From assembly GCA_026770585.1 (NCBI GenBank), contig MU646666.1:258005-273634 (forward strand): DNA of 15,630 bases, written 5' to 3'. Positions 1 to 7,244 of this stretch are shown here, piece by piece (position 1 is the first letter of the stretch; every line of letters starts with the position of its first letter). Both the position numbers and the translations under genes were made by a program. This DNA is from Baffinella frigidus (Eukaryota > Cryptophyceae > Cryptomonadales > Baffinellaceae). Below the pieces are notes generated by a model. That model was not told where the DNA came from and did not search any database. It was given only the letters and a program-made list of their open reading frames with translations.

Positions 1-39
1 CTCTGACCATCAATCTTTGTGGGAAAGCAGGCACCCCAT

Positions 40-200
40 CCACACAGCGGAGGTCGATGGGATTTCGAATAACCCCTAAGCGATAAGACCTAGGACCCTG
101 CGGTAGGCAACCCGTAGGGACATAGGGGCGTTCCTACAGATAAGGTAACGGAAACTCGGGCTCTATGCGCCCGAAAATCCCTTTGTAGCCCGCTGTGTGG
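40..200 (+). mobile_element. Family A MITE-like element, copy A1 (full length)
   Basis: The element starts with CCACACAGCGG and ends with CCGCTGTGTGG. The inverted similarity continues inward through GGGATTT and AAATCCCTTTGTAG, giving imperfect terminal inverted repeats of about 26-28 bp. Inside is a small hairpin formed by CCCTGCGG and CCGTAGGG around TAGGCAAC. There is no ORF of note. The layout (short, long inverted ends, no coding capacity, repeated across the window) is that of a miniature inverted-repeat transposable element. The bases outside the ends (CAT before, GAG after) show no target duplication here. Confidence 0.75.
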
Positions 201-400
201 GAGGACCAGCTGGAATCCAAATCAGATTCGGATTTCTTGGGGGGAGGGGGGGATCTTTGAGCCGATCGCCATAATTGACTTGCGTAAGGGGTTCCTTTTC
301 TAAGGATGACGGGCGCAGGGACCACTTAGCAGGGGTTCTTTTCGACCGGATTTTCGGGCGAGATTCCGGTTGGAATCCATAGCAATGGATAATATTCTAG

Positions 401-511
401 TACAAATCGTTAAGATGGACTGTATCCGTAAAGCCCCCGGTGGCTGCTAAGTTCATCGGGCCCCTTCATAGATTCTATCTCAGAAAAGGTCCATCTAAAC
501 GATTTCTGGTA
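401..511. repeat. Imperfect inverted repeat (hairpin)
   Basis: The arm at 401-420 (TACAAATCGTTAAGATGGAC) is the near reverse complement of 489-511, with one mismatch and a 3-bp gap. The ~68-bp loop is not itself repetitive in this window. A MITE remnant or a chance fold-back are both possible. Confidence 0.5.
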
Positions 512-613
512 CAAATCAAAGAGGTTCAAAACTCTAAATGTACAGAATGGCTCCAAGCCCCTCCGAAATCTGAGGTTCAATCTATGGAAAAACGCAATGA
601 AAGTGCGGGGGAC

Positions 614-700
614 GACTGCAAAGGGATTTTGAATAACCCCTAAGCGATAAGACCTACGACCCTACGGTAGGCAATCCGTAGGGACATAGGGGGGTTCCTA
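614..700 (+). mobile_element. Family A fragment A2 (5' half only)
   Basis: From AAAGGGATTTTGAATAACCCC through the CTACGGTAGGC module to GGACATAGGGGGGTTCCTA this matches the left half of copy A1. The CCACACAGCGG terminus is lost and the sequence changes to unrelated DNA after about 700, so this is a truncated relic. Confidence 0.65.
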
Positions 701-752
701 GGCCAGGGGGACCTTCTCGTCGTCGATTGAACCGTCGGCGGCGAACCACCTT

Positions 753-820
753 CGGGTTTGGGGTTTAGGGTTTAGGGTTTGGGGTTTGGGGTTTAGGGAG
801 AGGGGAGAGGGGAGAGGGGC
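753..820 (+). repeat. Degenerate telomere-like block (TTTAGGG/TTTGGGG)
   Basis: About seven heptamers of GGGTTTA/GGGTTTG type run into a short GGGAGAGG tract. The G-rich strand is +, the same sense as the array at the right edge. Confidence 0.8.
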
Positions 821-974
821 CAATGTGCAGTGAGCCCTGAAGGACTCTTGTCCTTGGTCAACTTTGTCCACTTTGTCTAAAGTGGAATACTCTCAAGAGT
901 ATGAATCGCCACGAGGCGAGAGAAGCGAAACGAGACACGTCGAACGGACACCGAAAGACCAGGCGAGCTCACTT

Positions 975-1133
975 CACTCCGAGCCACAAGATTTCAGCTA
1001 AGTCAACCGGCTCTCCTAAGTCAACTTTCCCCTAAATTCTTTTAGATAGACCCTGCCACCATGGCAGGCATTTGACTTAAGGCTCTGATTTTCAGGGGGA
1101 GTTGACTTAGACGAAATGTTCTGGCTCCGAGTG
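975..1133. repeat. Long inverted repeat with GTCAAC in both arms
   Basis: Bases 975-1007 (CACTCCGAGCC...CTAAGTCAAC) pair with 1101-1133 with about 28 of 33 matches. A second, inner pairing uses CTAAGTCAACTTTCCCC (1016-1032) against GGGGGAGTTGACTTAG. Because CTAAGTCAAC is present twice on the left, two alternative stems are possible. The tip holds a small CTGCCA/TGGCAG hairpin. No coding sequence is visible. Confidence 0.65.
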
Positions 1134-1183
1134 CACTTGAAAGAAGCCAAGGCGAGACCCAAAAATATCCTAAAATCTCACCC

Positions 1184-1225
1184 CTATCCCCAAACCCCAA
1201 CCCCCAAACCGCCAGCCACCACCCC
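1184..1225 (-). repeat. C-rich degenerate telomere-like patch
   Basis: CCCCAAACCCCAACCCCCAAACC resembles the complement of the TTTGGGG variants seen in the other blocks, so this short patch has the opposite sense. It is too short and degenerate to be certain. Confidence 0.4.
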
Positions 1226-1271
1226 CTCTCAGTCCCAACAGTCGAATCACGTTTATGGAACCTCATAGGCC

Positions 1272-1419
1272 AACGGCCTGAAAATGGGGTAGTTAGGCAT
1301 ACGGCATTGCCTAGGACCTCCTACCGTAGGCCGCGGGATCCTAGCACCAAAAAGTCTCGGCCTACGGTAGGAGGTCCTAGGCAATGCCGTAGGCCTAACT
1401 ACCCCATTTTCAGGCCGTT
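1272..1419. repeat. Near-perfect 62-bp-arm palindrome
   Basis: Arms 1272-1333 and 1358-1419 are reverse complements with one mismatch in 62 (A at about 1300 against C). The spacer is 24 bp. Each arm contains the CCTACCGTAGGC / GCCTACGGTAGG module also found inside family A. The near identity of the arms implies recent formation or gene conversion between them. It could be a MITE with full-length inverted arms or a fold-back duplication. Confidence 0.85.
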
Positions 1420-1455
1420 ACCCTATTAAACCTGGGAGGCATTCAACGCAACTGC

Positions 1456-1586
1456 TAGATCTGTCTGAAACCATCTGGTCTCCTCAAAACGAGCAGACTC
1501 GAAGTTGATTGCACGGTCTGTGGGACACATCTGTCAACTTTTGGCGTGAAAACGATCAGTCAACCCGACTTGGTTAGGCAGATCTA
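1456..1586. mobile_element. TA-flanked MITE-like element I1
   Basis: TA-GATCTGTCTGA at the left faces TTAGGCAGATC-TA at the right, so both ends sit at a TA dinucleotide. Internally it carries AGTTGATTGC, a GTCTGTGG block, CAACTTTTGG and a CGATCAGTCAACCCGACT block, which recur in the same order at 2754-2881. TA target sites are typical of Tc1/mariner elements, and that assignment is inferred from the TA alone. Confidence 0.65.
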
Positions 1587-1591
1587 ATCGC

Positions 1592-1728
1592 GACGAGCAT
1601 TTGACTCAAATACGATCTTGGCAACGAAATTTACTACACACCAGGTTTTACTATTACTTTTATGAAACAACTGTGTAGTGATTTTCGTTGCCAGGTCCTA
1701 GAAATCGTATTCGAGTCAAATACTCGTC
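1592..1728. repeat. Hairpin K1 with TTACTACAC core
   Basis: The left arm (GACGAGCATTTGACTC...GCAACGAAATTTACTACACA) pairs with the right arm (TGTGTAGTGATTTTCGTTGCC...GAGTCAAATACTCGTC), which has an extra ~8 bp (around AGGTCCTAG). The innermost stem is TTACTACACA against TGTGTAGTGA around a ~30-bp AT-rich loop. The same core lies in K2 (2595-2718), where the outer arms are unrelated. Confidence 0.75.
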
Positions 1729-1742
1729 CAGATGAGATCTGG

Positions 1743-2029
1743 ACCGTGTAGGGTCGAAGGCATCGATGTCACTCGAGAATGCTAGAGGGACCTTTGTACA
1801 TGTGCGGTTGTAAACATTTGCACCAAGATAGGGTACGACGGTTTTCCAACCTCATAGCTGGCCTACTCATGGCTTCAGTGGCTCCAAGGGCAATGAAAGT
1901 TACTACACAGATGCCACATATAAAATCATCTTGATTTTATCGATGCTTTCAAAATCATCTTGGTTTCAAACAGGCCCCTCTAGCATTCTCGTATGGAACG
2001 CACCGTGTAGGGTCGAAGGCGTCGATGTC
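1743..2029. repeat. 28-bp direct repeats bracketing a fold-back segment
   Basis: ACCGTGTAGGGTCGAAGGC-type sequence at 1743-1770 recurs at 2002-2029 with 27 of 28 bases identical. Just inside, 1775-1789 (GAGAATGCTAGAGGG) and 1976-1990 are a perfect 15-bp inverted repeat. Between them is an AT-rich stretch with GTTACTACACAG (1899-1910) and two AAAATCATCTTG copies. It looks like an inserted fold-back element between unusually long duplicated flanks, or a tandem duplication split by an insertion. Confidence 0.65.
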
Positions 2030-2089
2030 GTTCCAGCCAGACCGGAGCATGTCCTTCCGCATCGCCATCTGCATGCCGCCGTTACACCT

Positions 2090-2264
2090 TACCACTAGCC
2101 CTCCGAGGTGGCTCAAATAGTGCCCTGGAACCCTTTTAGATTTAGAAGCTCTGGAGGTCGGATCCGACCTCCAGAGCTCAAAAGTTAACACATTTCATCT
2201 TGAAAATTGACTTTTGAAAATAGTCCCAGAGCACTATTTGAGCCACCTCGGAGGGCTGGTGGTA
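2090..2264. repeat. 39-bp-arm inverted repeat
   Basis: Arms 2090-2128 and 2226-2264 match at 37 of 39 positions after reverse complementing. The loop contains a perfect 32-bp palindrome at 2147-2178. The right arm is abutted exactly by family A copy A3. Confidence 0.85.
2147..2178. repeat. Perfect 32-bp palindrome
   Basis: Reading AGCTCTGGAGGTCGGA from either strand gives the same 32-bp sequence, with a BamHI-type GGATCC centre and no spacer. It sits in the loop of the 2090-2264 inverted repeat. Confidence 0.9.
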
Positions 2265-2455
2265 CCACACAGCAGACTACAATGGGATTTCGCGAATAAC
2301 GCAGAAGTGTCGCAGAACTGGATAATCCATAGAAACCTACGGTAGGCCATCCGTGGGGACATAGTGTTGTTGATACAGACGTCCTACCTACGGACATCCT
2401 GAGCGATTCTTGGCCAGAATCGGGCCCAAACTCCCTTCGTAGCTACGCTGTTTGG
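2265..2455 (+). mobile_element. Family A diverged copy A3 with GTA target duplication
   Basis: The ends are CCACACAGCAGACTAC and CTCCCTTCGTAGCTACGCTGTTTGG. The interior is long (191 bp) and diverged, but keeps GGGATTTCGCGAATAAC and the CCTACGGTAGGCC module. GTA stands immediately outside both ends (2262-2264 and 2456-2458), consistent with a 3-bp target-site duplication. The divergence suggests an older insertion than A1, A5 or A8. Confidence 0.65.
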
Positions 2456-2594
2456 GTAACGGCGATGCCTGAATAGAAAAGCCTGTCGAAACACGACCGG
2501 GAACCGCTCTTGTTTCTCGTCACAGTCGCACCTCGCATGAACAGAACATGCTGATACGTTCGAGATTGGCTGCATTCCAGTCAATCTCATACGC

Positions 2595-2718
2595 AAACAC
2601 TTGTAATTTATAAATTGGATTCAATCAAATTTACTACACAGAACGATCTGTACTAGTAATATTAAAGTAAACGTGTAGTAATTTTGATTGAAATCCAGTT
2701 TATCAATTATAAGTGTTT
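2595..2718. repeat. Hairpin K2 with TTACTACAC core
   Basis: The left arm 2595-2639 (AAACACTTGTAATTTATAAA...) pairs with 2673-2718 with about six differences over 45 bp. The stem closes with TTTACTACAC against GTGTAGTAAT around a ~33-bp AT-rich loop. The core matches hairpin K1 but the outer arms do not. Confidence 0.75.
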
Positions 2719-2753
2719 CCACTTGAAATCCGCCTACCTCCCTCGCCAACGTC

Positions 2754-2881
2754 TAGCTCTGCCTGAGTTAATCCGGCCTCTTCAAAATAAGGAGACCGAA
2801 AGTTGACTGCCCGGGTCTGTGGTGCAAATCCGACAACTTTTGGTGTGAGCACGATCAGTCAACCCGACTCAGACAGAGCTA
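2754..2881. mobile_element. TA-flanked MITE-like element I2
   Basis: TA-GCTCTGCCTGAGT at the left and ACTCAGACAGAGC-TA at the right give near-perfect inverted ends of about 13 bp at TA sites. The interior aligns with I1: AAAGTTGACTGC, GGTCTGTGG, CAACTTTTGGTGTGA and ACGATCAGTCAACCCGACT. Two diverged copies with the same borders define the element. Confidence 0.7.
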
Positions 2882-3001
2882 AGAACGTGGGGCATGAGGT
2901 GGGATGGACCTTGAACAGGGGCACAACGAGGGTGTCTTTCTTGAAGCGTTTGCCCGCTGCCTCGAAGTCCTCCGACGCTACGTGTGTCATTAAGAACCTG
3001 A

Positions 3002-3314
3002 TTTAGGGTTTGGGGTTTGGGGTTTAGGGTTTGGAGTTTAGGGTTTGGGGTTTGGGGTTTGGGGTTTAGGGGTTGAGGGTTGAGGGTTGAGGGTTGAGGG
3101 ATATAGGATTAGGGTTTAGGGTTTAGGGTTTAGGGTTTAGAGCTGAGTTTTTAAGGTTTAGGGTTTAGGGTTTAGGGTTTAGGGTTTAGGGTTTAGGGTT
3201 TAGGGTTTAGGGTTTAGGGTTTAGGGTTTAGGGTTCAGGGTTTAGGGTTTAGGGTTCAGGGTTGGGGATGTGGGGTTTAGGATTGAGGGTTTAGGGGTTA
3301 GGGGTCCGGGTTTA
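3002..3314 (+). repeat. Interstitial telomere-like array
   Basis: About 310 bp of GGGTTTA repeats with GGGTTTG, GGGTTGA and GGGTTCA variants. A near-perfect stretch of TTTAGGG runs from about 3154 to 3230. G-rich strand on +. Confidence 0.95.
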
Positions 3315-3552
3315 AATGGTGTGAATACCCCTTGGCGAGACAGCAAATGAAACTTTTCCAAGGGATAATTTCCTAAAAGCAAATGGTTTCGCCTTGGAAA
3401 GCCCACTGTGTGGAGGCTCCCCCTCGCCCCCCCCCCCGGTAGGTGCACAGGCCCTGCATACCTAGAAAAAGACCCCCTTACTAAAGTCAACTATGACAAT
3501 CGGCTCAAAGACCCTCCCCCAGGCACGACACCGCAATTCTTTGAGGAGAGAA

Positions 3553-3824
3553 ACACACCCGTCAGCAACCGGGTGCAATCGGAGCGTCTCCAGCCACACA
3601 GCGGACTTCGAAGGGATTTCGAATAACCCTTAAGCGATGAGACCTACGAAGCTACGGTAGGCAATCCGTAGGGACGTAGGGGGGGGTTCCTACGGACAAG
3701 GTCACGGAAAGGTGGCCCGATTTGGGCCGAAAATCCCTTGGTAGCCCGCTGTGTGGTGTGTGGAGGTACGACAATGGAGGGGGACACACCCGTCGGCAAC
3801 CGGGTGCAATCGGAGCGTCTCCAG
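3553..3824. repeat. 41-bp direct repeats bracketing family A copy A4
   Basis: Bases 3553-3593 (ACACACCCGTCAGCAACCGG...CTCCAG) recur at 3784-3824 with 40 of 41 identical. The left copy ends exactly where A4 begins. The right copy starts 27 bp after A4 ends. This is a small tandem duplication with an element between its units, much longer than the 3-bp duplication seen at A3 and A8. Confidence 0.8.
3594..3756 (+). mobile_element. Family A copy A4
   Basis: CCACACAGCGGACTTCGAAGGG opens and GGTAGCCCGCTGTGTGG closes a 163-bp element with the family's CCCTTAAGCGATGAGACC segment and the CTACGGTAGGC module. A second TGTGTGG follows the right end directly, so the right border is slightly ambiguous. 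No 3-bp duplication is visible. Confidence 0.8.
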
Positions 3825-4440
3825 TACGGCGCCTGCCAAGACCACGGCAGGTCATTACTGCGAATTTCAGAACGCAACGTTTCATTTCGTGGTGCTAAAT
3901 GGTACGTAGCCACCATCGATTTCGCAGCTACTCGTCCTTTCCACGTCCGATCCGAATGCAAAATTTCGGGTCCGGGTACAGTTTTTTAAAAAAGGCTGGT
4001 AGCTGGAATTCTGACTCATGACCTGGCGTGGAAGAGGGGGAGACAAGTGAGTTAGTGGCCGTGCAAGGAGCTGAGCGCCTGCAACCTTTCCTGCAGATGT
4101 AGACGTGGCCTTTGAGCCTCGTAACCTATTGTCGTCGGACTCGTCTCTCAGCGTGGTCGTCTCCGATTCATCGAAACGCAAGGCCCTGTTAATACCAGCC
4201 TCCGCGAGGGGGAATACACCTGTAACGGAGTACTAGGACAGCAGGAACTGTACTAGTCTCTCACAGAGCGGGTACGTTCTGGGCCGTATGGGCCTACCCT
4301 TGGAGCCATTCTACAGTACGTCCTTTGGTATGTACTGGGGCGCGACCCTCATGTAGGGCGTACGCTTGCTCTGTACCCCCCTTACAACACCGCGGCCGTG
4401 GCGGTGCCAATCCAGGAAATGGATTGGGCAATTGGGCAAT
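3825..4440. other. 616 bp without a recognisable gene or repeat
   Basis: Open frames of 83-105 codons cross this stretch on both strands, but none has a motif or composition that I recognise as protein. Short mirrored bits such as GTACGTTC...GTAGGGCGTACG occur near 4270-4370. I see no RNA gene. Confidence 0.5.
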
Positions 4441-4450
4441 TACGTACCAA

Positions 4451-4489
4451 TTTTAAAACTCTTAACACCTTGCTTTTGGAGTTTTAAAA
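4451..4489. repeat. AT-rich hairpin
   Basis: TTTTAAAACTC (4451-4461) pairs perfectly with GAGTTTTAAAA (4479-4489) around a 17-bp loop. A CCAATCCAGGAAAYGG direct repeat lies on either side, at about 4408 and 4577. Confidence 0.55.
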
Positions 4490-4743
4490 ATAACCGACGC
4501 CGGAATCCGGCGGTCTGCAAGGGCATTACGTACCACCAAATTCGACCATGTGCCCAAACCGTAAGGGTTGGTGGTACCAATCCAGGAAACGGTCTCTCTC
4601 TCCCTCTCAACTAAATCGTGGTTTCACTCGGGTAGACAGACGCTTTCGGACCGAGCGGAACTTGCACTCCAGCACTCAAACTGCGACTTGGAACAAACAA
4701 GCGGCATTCTTAGCCAGAGTGTTTTGCCCGGGTGGGCACCTTA

Positions 4744-5272
4744 GTTGATACCAAACGCTTGGAGCCATTTTCCTTGGAGCCATTTTCTGGCCAAGAGTGC
4801 CAATCGGCCAGTGCACGCTTGGCCAGTTTTTTTTCGCCCGGGTCGGCAAACCTTAAGGACCTCAAGGGGGGGGGGGAGTATCCGTATAAACGACAATGTA
4901 TATTACCATGATATCACTGCAATTGATGTAACATCTGACGAGCAAATGCTGCGTATGGTCGCAGTTGGTAACTGTGATGAAACAGAATTGTTTTCTATTC
5001 GATCTCCGGGCACCGTCGAGGTACGGGAGCTTGGCCCCAACGGAAATCGTGTCCGAGCACTTCAAATTGCTGGTTGATACCAAACGCTGGCCAAGAGTGC
5101 CGATTTTCCAGAGCACTCTTGGCCAGATTGTTTCGCAACCTCCAGCTGATGGGCTGCCTCCCTTATCCGCTATCCCAAGAGGGTCAGCGGTAGGGCCTTG
5201 CCCCTGGGTCGGCAAATCTCAAGGACCTCAAGGGGGGGGGGGGATGGCACCTTCGAGGTACGGGAGCTTGGC
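4744..5272. repeat. Segmental tandem duplication (two diverged units)
   Basis: GTTGATACCAAACGC opens both units (4744 and 5073). Each continues with GGCCAAGAGTGC, its inverted partner ending CTTGGCC, TTTCGC, a GGGTCGGCAAA block, AAGGACCTCAAGG with an 11-12 G run, and CGAGGTACGGGAGCTTGGC (5015 and 5252). The GGCCAAGAGTGC hairpin pairs 12 of 12 in the second unit (5089-5100 with 5113-5124) and 11 of 12 in the first (4789-4800 with 4813-4824). Loop and spacer lengths differ between units, so the duplication is old or was interrupted by insertions. An open frame across the first unit (to about 5077) has no recognisable domain. Confidence 0.65.
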
Positions 5273-5274
5273 AG

Positions 5275-5480
5275 TTGAGAACTCCGCGAGCGCTGCGTCC
5301 TCCCCCCCCGCGGCCTCAAACCACGCTAGCACCTGCCACCAACCCTCACGGTCGGACCAAATCGACGATTTGTTGGAGCCATTTCGTTCGGACAGAGGGG
5401 TCGAATCCGACCCCTCCGTAGGGGAAATCTGAGAACTTACAATCGCTGCGTGCTCCCCCCCCGAGGCCTCAAACCACTCT
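5275..5480. repeat. 53-bp direct repeats bracketing family N copy N1
   Basis: Bases 5275-5327 and 5428-5480 share TGAGAACT, CGCTGCGT, CTCCCCCCCCG and GGCCTCAAACCAC in the same order and spacing. Family N element N1 lies between them. Confidence 0.65.
5337..5430 (-). mobile_element. Family N element N1
   Basis: Read on the minus strand it matches about 85 bp of 15070-15159, including TTTCCCCTACGGAGGGGTCG, the near-palindromic GGGGTCG/CGACCCC tip and CGATTTGGTCCGACCGTGAG. It lacks the second stem arm of N3, so it is probably a half element. Confidence 0.65.
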
Positions 5481-5485
5481 CGTTA

Positions 5486-5642
5486 CGGAAGCGTCTAGCT
5501 GTGAAACCGCATATTGGACCTGAGGCGGATCAAATCTCCTGTGGAGCTGTACAATTACCCCTCCTTTTGACTTTGAACTTCCTGGAAAGGGGATTTGATC
5601 CGCTTCAGGTCCCAAAAGCGTTTTCACAGCAAGACGCTTCCG
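5486..5642. repeat. 54-bp-arm inverted repeat
   Basis: Bases 5486-5539 (CGGAAGCGTCTAGCTGTG...CGGATCAAATCTCC) pair with 5589-5642 at about 46 of 54 positions, around a 49-bp loop. Outside the arms, CCTCAAACC (5467) and GGTTTGAGG (about 5667) extend the symmetry. No coding sequence is visible. Confidence 0.8.
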
Positions 5643-5872
5643 AAACTAACTCCAGCTCCTGGTAGGGTTTGAGGCTGATGGGTTTGGACATCTCTGGATA
5701 TTTCTGGATTTAAATCCGAAACTTCTCCATAAAACTTCTCTGTTTCGCCATTATTGCCACACCCGTGCCTTCACGAAACTAGAATCGGAGCCTTGGGGTT
5801 TGCGTGGCGGACTTGAAGACATTGGGTCTGGGGGTGGCGTGGCAGTTTTCGTTTGAGGGCCGATACCCACTC

Positions 5873-6208
5873 GGTGGGCTTCGAGAGTTTCGGGTTTGAA
5901 TTTGGGGCCGGATTCTGGGGTGTTACTTGACCAAATTTACACCAGAAAATCCTTCAAGTCAACTATCTCTGGGTAAGTTGACTTTGGTTGAAAGGTCCGT
6001 AGTCCACCGTGTGGAATCCGCGGACTCGAGCGGAGGGATACATGGCCGAAGCACAGCTCTGGAGATAACACACAACGGGTTTCAAATTAAATCTGGTTTC
6101 GCATGAGATCAGCGTGTCGAAACCCTGAACCCCAAACTCTAGACCCTAAACCCTAAACCCTAACCTCTGTGCGCGCGTGCGCGTAGGCGGAATTGTCCTG
6201 GGCGAGAT
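5873..6208. repeat. Segmental duplication F, unit 1
   Basis: A block at 5873-6014 (CGGTGGGCT, GGCCGGATTCTGGG, AAATTTACACCAGAAAA, AAGTTGAC, GAAAGGTCCGTAGTCCACCGTGTGG) matches 6397-6533. A second block at 6171-6208 (GCGCGCGTGCGCGTAGGCGG, GTCCTGGGCGAGAT) matches 6669-6704. The fillers between blocks differ: this unit holds a reversed telomere-like patch. Confidence 0.7.
6121..6165 (-). repeat. Short reversed telomere-like patch (CCCTAAA)
   Basis: CCCTAAACCCTAAACCCTAA with degenerate flanks reads TTTAGGG on the minus strand, opposite to the large arrays. It fills the space between the two conserved blocks of duplication unit 1. Confidence 0.8.
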
Positions 6209-6396
6209 TAACGGAAATATCGATCTAATTTGGTACAACCGGACGGGCCCGCTTCAGACTTAACTGGTACAAATTTAAAACTGAAGAGGTTTACAGTTTT
6301 TTTCAGTGTTTTAGTCTGTATTATTTCAAAGAAAATACCACAAAATTATCCTAAATTGGAACGATATTCCCATGAAGATGGTTCAGGATTCTCCAT

Positions 6397-6704
6397 ACGG
6401 TGGGCTACGAGGGGTTCGTTGGCCCCAGATTCTGGGAGATAACGTGACGAAATTTGCACCAGAAAAGCCTTTTAAAGGTAATTACCTTAAGGCAAGTTGA
6501 CGTTTGATGAAAGGTCCGTAGTTCACCGTGTGGTTGAGAGCTCAATGCGATCCGAAAGCAAACAATGCTTTTTCTGCAGATCCTTTCTACGGAAGGGCGT
6601 GTCGTTGGGAGCATTTAAACCCTAAAGGACCTAAAGGACCTTGTTGTAGGGCTAGTGCACCTCATTGCGGGCGCGCGCGTACGCGGAAGGGTCCTGGGCG
6701 AGAT
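6397..6704. repeat. Segmental duplication F, unit 2
   Basis: Homologous to 5873-6208 over both conserved blocks. Between the blocks this unit holds family C element C1 on the minus strand instead of the telomere-like patch. An AGGTAATTACCT palindrome sits where unit 1 has AAGTCAACTA...TAAGTTGACTT. Confidence 0.7.
6545..6643 (-). mobile_element. Family C element C1
   Basis: On the minus strand it begins AAGGTCCTTTAGGTCCTTTA, then TGCTCCCAACGACACGCCCT, TCTGCAGAAAAAGCA and TTTGCTTTCGGATCGCAT. It aligns best with C3 (9867-9980). The tandem AAGGACCT decamers at one end are the family's signature. No ORF. Confidence 0.65.
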
Positions 6705-7007
6705 GGTGGAGCAGCCACGCGGTGGTGAACGCCGTCGTCTCGGAACCCGCGATTGTCGCTACCGCCATGACACTGCCAGGCCGGATATTTTGTAAAAGCC
6801 ACCCACAAAATCTGTCAACTTAGAAACGAGGTACCCGTAATGGGTACTTGTTTACTGCACATTCGCGGTGTTGGAACGCGCGATTGTCGCTACTGCTCAA
6901 GACTCGATTCACGCTACGAGCGGGAACTCAAGACTCGATGGCCTAATTTAGGACCTGCCTCGAGGGTAATAAAGAAGAGGAGGAAGAAGAGCGGGAACAT
7001 TTGTCTC
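6705..7007. other. Mostly unassigned stretch with a 24-bp direct repeat
   Basis: GGAACCCGCGATTGTCGCTA at 6742-6765 recurs at 6873-6896 (22 of 24 bp). A small GTACCC/GGGTAC hairpin lies at 6831-6847, and CTGTCAACTTAG at about 6815. No gene is recognisable. Confidence 0.5.
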
Positions 7008-7068
7008 AAGTCAACCCCTATGGCTCTGTGTGGATCCTGAAGTTGACAGTCTGTGTGGGGGTTGACTT
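7008..7068. repeat. Short inverted repeat with AAGTCAACCCC ends
   Basis: AAGTCAACCCC (7008-7018) and GGGGTTGACTT (7058-7068) are perfect 11-bp inverted ends of a 61-bp segment. It also holds an internal AAGTTGACAG and two CTGTGTGG motifs. It may be a tiny MITE. Confidence 0.5.
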
Positions 7069-7150
7069 ATGTGGGTTGGCACAATCTTCCTGGTGGCAAT
7101 GCCGTCACGCTGCATCAAGTGGATGCGTCTCACCATTCAGACCGTGCCAG

Positions 7151-7244
7151 GGTCCTTAAGGTCCTTCAGCTTCTTCGAGCTCCCAACATAGGCGAACACT
7201 GAAACTGGTTCTGCAGAAAGGCCATGCTTCCTTTTGGATCTCAT
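7151..7244 (+). mobile_element. Family C element C2
   Basis: GGTCCTTAAGGTCCTTCAGC leads into TTCTTCGAGCTCCCAACATA, GGCGAACACTGAAACTGGTT, CTGCAGAAAGGCCATGCTTC and TTTTGGATC. It aligns closely with C4 (10594-10680) and C5 (13381-13439). No coding capacity. Confidence 0.7.

Noticed and set aside
3242-3490. 82-codon minus-strand frame through the telomere-like array
   Set aside because: Its C-terminal half is translated telomere-like repeat (NPT/NPK/PKP runs), so it is not evidence of a gene.
5394-5416. tRNA T-arm-like sequence GGGGTCGAATCCGACCCC
   Set aside because: The stem is too long and the loop wrong for a tRNA, there is no matching acceptor or anticodon arm, and the same sequence is the tip of a repeated hairpin.
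4965-5432. 155-codon plus-strand frame
   Set aside because: It crosses the duplicated unit, the G-run and family N element N1, with no recognisable domain; frame openness is explained by GC-rich repeats.
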